A stretch of 64,000 nucleotides of DNA from Myotis daubentonii. Lineage: Eukaryota; Chordata; Mammalia; Chiroptera; Vespertilionidae. The translations under genes and the position numbers were made by a program. How positions within the stretch are numbered: position 1 is the first letter of the stretch; each line of letters opens with the position of its first letter. Positions 57,811 through 64,000 of the stretch are shown here, piece by piece. The DNA lies in NCBI RefSeq assembly GCF_963259705.1, contig NC_081842.1:38033796-38097795 (forward strand). The letters run 5' to 3'. Under the pieces are notes generated by a model. That model worked only from the letters and a program-made list of their open reading frames with translations. It did not search any database and was not told the origin of the DNA.

Positions 57811-59539
57811 AATAACCCATAAGCAATGCTATTTGCAAATAATCATATTACCTATTAATATCTATTAACACTATTAAGTCATTGCTAGGGCCAGCCTTTT
57901 TCAGTAAACAGTATCATTGACTACATCCATAGAGTAATTGTAAACTTTAGTATGTTTATAAACTACCTAAGAAGCCTGACAAAAATGCAACAGACTACCC
58001 ACACAGACCAGAATTAATTAGATATGAGATGGCCGCTATGAACCTGAATTTTCCATAATCACTTAAGGTTTTCCTTATGCAAGTGGTCCATAGTTTATGA
58101 AAAATGGTATTAGACTGTAACATTTAAAACAAAAGTCTCTTGCGCTGTTTTATCCCTTATGCCAGTTGAAGGGGTTTCTGCTCACCATGGAGGTATACAT
58201 TAGGTGAGCAGTGAGCCAAGACAACATATACAAAATCAGCCTCCGTGGAACACTTCATGGCTTCATGCTGAGGTTCCTCTCATTCTCTCTGTTTGATGTT
58301 GCAACTATGCTCTGGAAAAGATCACGTGAGAGTCGCTGTGACTGCAGAAAATGTATTACAGTGCTTACCAATGAAGGAGAGCAATTTCCATCACTTACCT
58401 TCTCTTTAATCAGTGAGCACTGCAAAATCACTAATACTTATTATAATGTTATAACTCTTCCTATAAGTGTGGGGGAAGGGATGAGAAGAGGTAAAAACAA
58501 TCAGACACCTCATGATGCTTTGAAGAGAATTTTAAAGTAATTCTTAACCTAGAAGTATATACTGTTCTGCAAATGTTGGGCAGTAAATAGTTAATTGACA
58601 GCCATAGCATTCTGCTTGTTCTTTCCACTACAATTAAGGCAATAAGTAAAACACATTACAAGTCTTTCAGAAGTTGGTTACAAAAGAGAAAACATATCAA
58701 TAGAAGTAAAATGTACAATTTTAAAGATAGTAGACAGTCTTTCTTTTGTGCTTGAGAAATAGATACTGAATAATCAACACCTTCCACAAAGTCTCCCTCA
58801 GAAACACTGAATGTAATTAGTAGCAGTTGTTACTTAGAGATGAAAATAGAAATATAATAGCAAAGGTTGGTAGCACATGACATATGAAAAGATTAAATAA
58901 TCCTCTGTCCTCTGTATATTCAACACTGCCCAAGAACCTTTAATGTTCGATGGGAGAGCCCATCAGTTAAGATGCATTAATTAGTCAGTGGGGATCTTGA
59001 CATTGAACTATAATGGAATTACCTCTTGGGGGCAGATATTGCAAGTTTGATTTGAAATGTTAGAGCTACCTTTGGGGATTCTTAAAAAAACAGGTTGTAC
59101 CTCAGCACTAGACTTAATCAGAAATTATGGCAACAAGAATAATTTTTGAGTATCTATCATCTATCTATAGCTATCTACCTATCTATTTTCTATCTACCTA
59201 TCAAAAATGAAGATACTTTCAATCCAATCTTATTCACAAGATTCTATGAGGTCATTTCTTAGTGGTATGTTACAAGTAATGTGGTAGCAACTAATGAAAG
59301 TATGATGACACCACAGGAAGTATGATGACACCAAAGAGTGTAGGGCAGAGTAAAAAAACTAGGGGTCCTGAGGAAATAGGTGGGCTATTCAAGGAATGAT
59401 CTAGGAAGGAGACGGACTGTAAGCCCTGAGAAGGGATTTGTTTCATCATTAGATATTCATTGAAAGCAGGTAAAAATATCTTCTGCACCATCCCAGTTCC
59501 CATGATCTGTCCTCATCAAGAAAGCTTGCTTACTTATTC
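57811..59539. other. Unannotated stretch with second copy of the 72-bp duplication
   Basis: No known repeat or exon recognised. Degenerate (CTAT)n at 59150-59202, and a 16-bp AAGTATGATGACACCA unit repeated in tandem near 59297 and 59318. Confidence 0.4.
58361..58432. repeat. 72-bp direct duplication, copy 2
   Basis: Pairs with 57179-57250, 1,182 bp away, same orientation, 69 of 72 positions identical. Both copies lie in otherwise dissimilar sequence. Confidence 0.9.
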
Positions 59540-59729
59540 TCTATAATAATAAAAGCTTAATATGCTAATTAGACCAGACATCCTTCTGAACAACCTTCCG
59601 GACAAAGCCAGGGCTGCAAGGGAAGCCTGGGTCCTGGGTGCCAGAGGGAAGCCGGTGCTGGAAGCTGGTGCCGGCAGCCGGAAGAAGGAAGGCTTACTCT
59701 TGCACGAATTTCATGCATCAGGTCTCTAG
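59540..59729 (+). mobile_element. Helitron, short, 190 bp
   Basis: The left end is TCTATAATAATAAAAGC (start at 59540, or TC at 59538). The right end ATCAGGTCTCTAG is followed by T at 59730. The hairpin TGCACGAATTTCATGCA is nearly intact. The body has GGAAGCC/GCCGG repeats. Confidence 0.92.
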
Positions 59730-62204
59730 TATATATATAAAGAGATGATTATAAAAAGTAAGATTACTTGAAGTACATCCAAGGGACTATGGCTGGGTTC
59801 CCTAATTCTTGTAATGTGATTGGTAAAAATCATAGAGTCTGGGGAATGATTAGATTGACATTTTCTAAATGCAAAAATTTTGGATCAGCTTTAAAGAAAT
59901 TGTCTTTACTTTGGCTAAGCAGAAATAAGGTATTTTTTTATCTTCCAGTGTACATGTTTTTTCTTGTCCATATCTGCTTCTACAAATAACAATTATTCAC
60001 ATAAGCCTTTTGGATTTTTAAGACATAATTTACACCTTCTAAGCAACTCTTTATTGCACCAGGTATTTTTACAGAGAGTAAGAGTAGGAAGATAAACAGT
60101 GAATTCTCTCAGGACCTCCCAGCTGCCCTTGCATTCTGGTTAGCAGAGATGCCTCATGGACCACTGTAGATGATGCTGACCTGGCCTTATTCAAACTGTG
60201 GGGATGGAAATCCGCCATGAACACATCAGAGTCACACTAATTACAAATATGAACATCTGCTGGATCAGTGCACTGGATAAAACAAACTCTTTTTTTTTTT
60301 TCTTTTTAACACGGGCAAGGTGTGGATTTAGGGAAGCCTGGATGAGAGAATTTAAAATTAGGTTGTTAGATTGGGTTTGCTTAGAAGTTTCTTAGAATTA
60401 GAGTGATCTACTGGGTGAAATTAAGAATAAAAGTAAGTTAAGAAGCAGAGCAGTGAGAGGCTAAGGTTCATAGAGAAATTTAGAACACTTTGCTAAGAGT
60501 TAAATAGAAAGTAGCTTTGCAAAAGTAGATAGAGTTTCTCCTACCGTTATTGGCATTTTTCCAAAATTAGAGGCAAAGAGTTCTTTGAATTTTGAGAGGA
60601 CTGTTTAGGGCTATGGTTACAACAGTTTTTCTGAGAAATAGGAAAACTTACTTTTCAAACAGGATGAGAGGGCTCTGGTATATCCACCTATAGTCAGGAT
60701 AAGTGTGTTATAGGGACTATTTTCATACACAGACATGTTGGAATGCGTGATGGTTCAACCTAAGGCATGGAACCTACAGGAGAGGGTGATTAAACAATTT
60801 TGAGGTAGAGAAAAGAGAAGCCAAACTATGACCAGTATAAGTAACAGTCTAGAAATGTGCCTATGGCCTATAAATAAATGGAAAATGAAAAGGCTATTAC
60901 AAATAAGCTGCATCAAAAAGCTTTCCAGGTTTATTAGGGAATGCAAGTAAATGGATGGAGTATCTTATATAATATGGAAATATTCCACACTGTTATTTAA
61001 ATATGATATTATTCCCTACATATAATTGGTAGTTTTCTGCAGGGAGAATCAGCAGTAAATGGTTAACACATTAGAACTCAGCAAGACTGGGTCATTGAAG
61101 AAAATAGTGAGTATCTTCCATTAAAATTAAGGAATTAGTCAAAGCACCAGAATATTTTCACAGGAAGGAACTGGGAAGCCTAAGACTTATAAAAGAAAAC
61201 CACCCTATCAAGATAGGAAGCATTTTATATTCATCTCCACTACACTCTTTGCCTAGTGCAAGACACATAGTTTTTTTTGTTTTGTTGTATATTGATTGTG
61301 TGTGTTTGTGTGTCCTAGGATGTGTCAGCAAAATGGTTTCCTGTTAATACTAAATTTAAATATTACTGTAATATCCTTTAAAACATTCTTTTCTTCCCTG
61401 CCTCCCCCCAATAAATCTAAAATGGGAAAAATATATATGACAAAGAAAGGACAATAAATTAGAATAGCAAATGAAAAGATGAGAGAAACCCCAAATAAGA
61501 ATAAGTTTCTGGACAGAAAAAAAGGCACATGAATAATAGCAGGAGCATTACCTACCTAATTAAACCTGATGCTTAAAATTGGGACAGTGGGTTAAATATG
61601 AACATTGATGTTTGGCAAAAGGAATTCATTTGCATGCAGAAATGGGGTCATCATCAACTGGTTTTGTAGTTTTAGCAGCCTTTAAATTTCCGTCTTTTCC
61701 CTTTATACTTTTCCATTAAGCACAGCACATTATAACCAGACCAGTGGGGCAGCCAATGGAGCAGAATTTCTATTTCAAAGTGAAAGTTGATAGTTAATAG
61801 CCTAGCAGCACAATGAGCCACATTTCTGGTGTAGGGTCCAGGCTTATACAGGTTGGTCAAGTCTAAGCAGTGACCCTCCCAAACCTGATGCTTTTCTCAG
61901 TAATCCCAGCTGGCCCCTGCCATGTGAGGCCAGTAAATCAGCTATAGCTGCAGCTGCCGGGACACAGAGAAGCAGCCATTCAAGCTTTGCTCTGTGAGTG
62001 AGGGAGGCACTATATACCCAATTTAGCTTTCAGCATGATTCCATTCATGGAGGACACCATTTCCTCTCATCAGCATTTGTAAGCCAAATCCATGTTTTAA
62101 AATTAAACATTTCCCCTTTGCATAGATAATTTGTGTTTTCTTGTACAATGGAGGGTGCAGAGATGAGAAATATAGCAGTTGAGGGTGAAATTCCTTATCA
62201 TGAC
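59730..62204. other. Unannotated stretch
   Basis: No recognised repeat or exon; T-run at 60289-60301 and a short (GT)n near 61296-61311. Confidence 0.4.
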
Positions 62205-62450
62205 AATGGCTTGTGTTTATTAGGTGCTTTCTGTGAGCAAGGCATTAGGTTAAGCTCCTCTCATGCATTATGCCATTTAATCCGAACAAAATTCTAATGA
62301 ATTAAATACCATTATAATCCTCATATTAATGAAAGAAACAGAGGTTTATAAAGGTTAAATAACTTGCTTGAGTAGCACAGCTGAGATTAAACCCAAATCT
62401 TATCTGATGCCAAATCCCATGCTTCTTACCACAGTGTATTGGCTATCCTT
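62205..62450 (-). mobile_element. MIR SINE
   Basis: Reversed full-length MIR: TTTATTAGGTGCTTTCTGTG, CATTTAATCCGAACAAAATT, TTATAATCCTCATATTAATG, TAAAGGTTAAATAACTTGCT and GATTAAACCCAAATCTTATC. Confidence 0.82.
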
Positions 62451-62481
62451 CCAACTGTAAAGGAACAAGAAACCTAGAATT

Positions 62482-62506
62482 TGTTACTAGGGTCTCCCTA
62501 GTAACA
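62482..62506. repeat. Perfect 11-bp inverted repeat with 3-nt loop
   Basis: TGTTACTAGGG, then TCT, then CCCTAGTAACA. No U-run follows and no gene is adjacent, so it is not called a terminator. Confidence 0.85.
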
Positions 62507-62639
62507 TGCTTCTTGGAGAATTTAGTGAAGCTAAGGCTCATTTTGTAGAATTCCTTCTGTTCCTACATGGAAAGGAAGAGATGGGTGATGAATGGATGAT
62601 CTTCAAGGGTACATGATTATGCTCTTTACCTCTCAACAT

Positions 62640-62835
62640 TTGATCTACATTTTTAGCTCAAATCAGAGGTCACCTTCCCCAAGTAAACTTTTCCAGAGGC
62701 ACTCTCACCTGCAGTCAGTATTAAATATTCTTTCCCGCACATTATGCATAATATTTCCTCTCTCTTCTGCACATCTCTACAGATTTCTACAGGGCAACAT
62801 CTACATCTTATTTGTAGCTTCACTTCCAATACCCA
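62640..62835 (+). mobile_element. L2 LINE 3' tail
   Basis: AGCTCAAATCAGAGGTCACC, TTCCCCAAGTAAACTTTTCC, ATTTCTACAGGGCAACATCT and AATACCCAGAACCAGG follow the L2 3' end layout. Confidence 0.6.
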
Positions 62836-64000
62836 GAACCAGGTTGAGGAGAGATTGTGGAACTGAGTTAAACCTTATTTAAAACATTTTCCTTCAATTT
62901 CATATATTTAGCTGTTTTTATTTACAATTTTAAAGTGCCCAAGAAATGAAGGCCAAGTCAATAGATCAATTTGTATAAAATAATTTGAGCCCTGGTGCCT
63001 TTATCTAGATGAGTCATTTGTCACATGGTTCCCAGCCAAGAGTACTGTACTCTGATGATTCTGTTCCAATTTCAAGCAGCCATTCAAAAATCATCATTCG
63101 TGTATTGAACACAGTTGGATAGGGATCAGAAGACTGAAGTGGTTTTCAGGAGAGGGAAATTACGAATATAAACATAATGGCCAAAGGCTTTGTTTTCGGA
63201 CTCATTTTCTATTAGAGAAAACATGCAGATTTTTGCTCCCACCTATACTTAGCATTTATTTTGTTCTGGCTTATCATAAAAGCAATTTTTATTTGTATAA
63301 CGTTTGATGATTTACAAAACACTATACCAGTCATTTATGGCTTCATTTTGTTTTCAAGATCGGACTCCAACCAGCATCACCCTGATGCTGAAGACCAAAC
63401 ACACTTATTTCTGACATACAGTTCGTAGGAATTAGAGGCAACCAATGCAAGGTCCTTCTGATGGCATGGAGAAGAGGCTGATCTTTTGTTACAGACATTA
63501 AAGGCTTATGTCCTAGGCTAGACTTCTATAGTGTAGTAAATCGGCCCCTGGTTCCATGTTTAGTTCTTAGCCTAAGGGGAAAGATAAAATATCTCCTACC
63601 TTAAAAAACAGTGGGTATGAAACAACACCAGTTCTTTTTCATGTCAGATCAAAACCTCTCATTGTAACGCTGTCTTACTGTTGAGATGCTTCACTTCAGG
63701 ACATTCCTGCACCGTTGTAACCAACTGTCATCAATAAAGTCAAGAAAACGGGGAAGAAGATTTTTATTGTGGTTGTTGTTTTGTTTTTAAGAAAGAAAAG
63801 CAAAAGGCAAATAACTTTGACAACTAGTAAAAAGCTTTCATAGGTAAATGGCACAATTACATGCATTATTTTTTTTCTATAATAAAAGCCCCAAATCTAT
63901 TTCCCTCTAATTGATAAAAAGTTGATTGTATTTGAGAAAATGGCACATGCTTCAAGGATCAGTTGAGTAACATTTATTAGGGTCCAAAGTGGTGATAGAA
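62836..64000. other. Unannotated stretch
   Basis: No recognised repeat, RNA or exon to the end of the window. Confidence 0.4.

Noticed and set aside
57179..58432. Treating the 72-bp duplication as a confirmed exon pair
   Set aside because: Polypyrimidine tracts are weak, and neither flanking exons nor a host gene can be identified; kept only as a finding to test.
3729..59202. Regularly spaced repeats as CRISPR or satellite arrays
   Set aside because: The periodic sequences are 2-4-bp microsatellites in a mammalian genome; no spacer-repeat structure exists.

Overview
The window is mammalian nuclear DNA, almost certainly from a vesper bat (Vespertilionidae, for example Myotis, Eptesicus or Pipistrellus). 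Two signatures combine to show this. The first is tRNA-derived VES SINEs with A and B boxes (9 copies). The second is 15 copies or fragments of HeliBat-type Helitrons, bounded by A|TC...CTAG|T with a GTGCAC hairpin near the 3' end. Among mammals, large-scale Helitron amplification is known only from vesper bats. The Helitrons, with what is nested in them, cover about 6.7 kb, roughly 10% of the window. I find no protein-coding exon I can support. The longest open frames are L1 ORF2 remnants, microsatellite readings or frames without an ATG start, so this looks like an intergenic desert or a large intron.

Layout. 1-5.9 kb: the 3' tip of a Helitron, old L1 pieces and a VES SINE. 5.9-11.2 kb: a Helitron, a long ancient L1-like tract in minus orientation split by a VES, a (CTTC)n run and a 696-bp Helitron, then another VES. 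13.2-14.8 kb: an MLT1 LTR broken by a near-perfect 220-bp hAT-like palindrome, old L1 3' UTR, and a U6 snRNA pseudogene. 15.8-19.3 kb: a VES, a young 5'-truncated L1 with a perfect 15-bp target-site duplication, and an older L1 3' end. 21.4-24.0 kb: an ERVL-type LTR and a head-to-tail array of three Helitrons. 24.0-28.6 kb: a long repeat-poor block. 28.6-31.2 kb: a Helitron, L1 nested in L1, and an MLT1 LTR holding a Helitron that itself holds a Tigger-like element. 33.2-34.7 kb: a second array of three abutting Helitrons, with a VES inside. 37-42.3 kb: a VES and three Helitrons, one carrying a hAT element. 45-48.7 kb: L1 3' end, MIRs and microsatellites. 50.5-54.5 kb: MIR, an L2 split by an MLT1 LTR, and an L1 split by a VES. 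55-64 kb: microsatellites, a VES, one short Helitron, MIR and L2 tails, and an unexplained 72-bp direct duplication.

There are no genes to work together; what can be read is an order of insertion. Ancient layers (L2, MIR, MLT1, old L1) were invaded by bat Helitrons and VES SINEs, and some Helitrons were later hit by hAT, Tigger-like and VES insertions. The most interesting signals are: (i) two independent, exactly abutting triple-Helitron arrays, each occupying a single A|T target; (ii) a CTCF-like motif, sometimes a convergent pair, repeated in at least five Helitron copies; (iii) POU octamer and CCAAT motifs in Helitron left ends; and (iv) the 72-bp duplication, whose reverse strand is bracketed by splice-like signals and whose only three mismatches fall inside a 21-nt candidate microexon. 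All family assignments come from reading the sequence and remembered consensus features, not from a database search.
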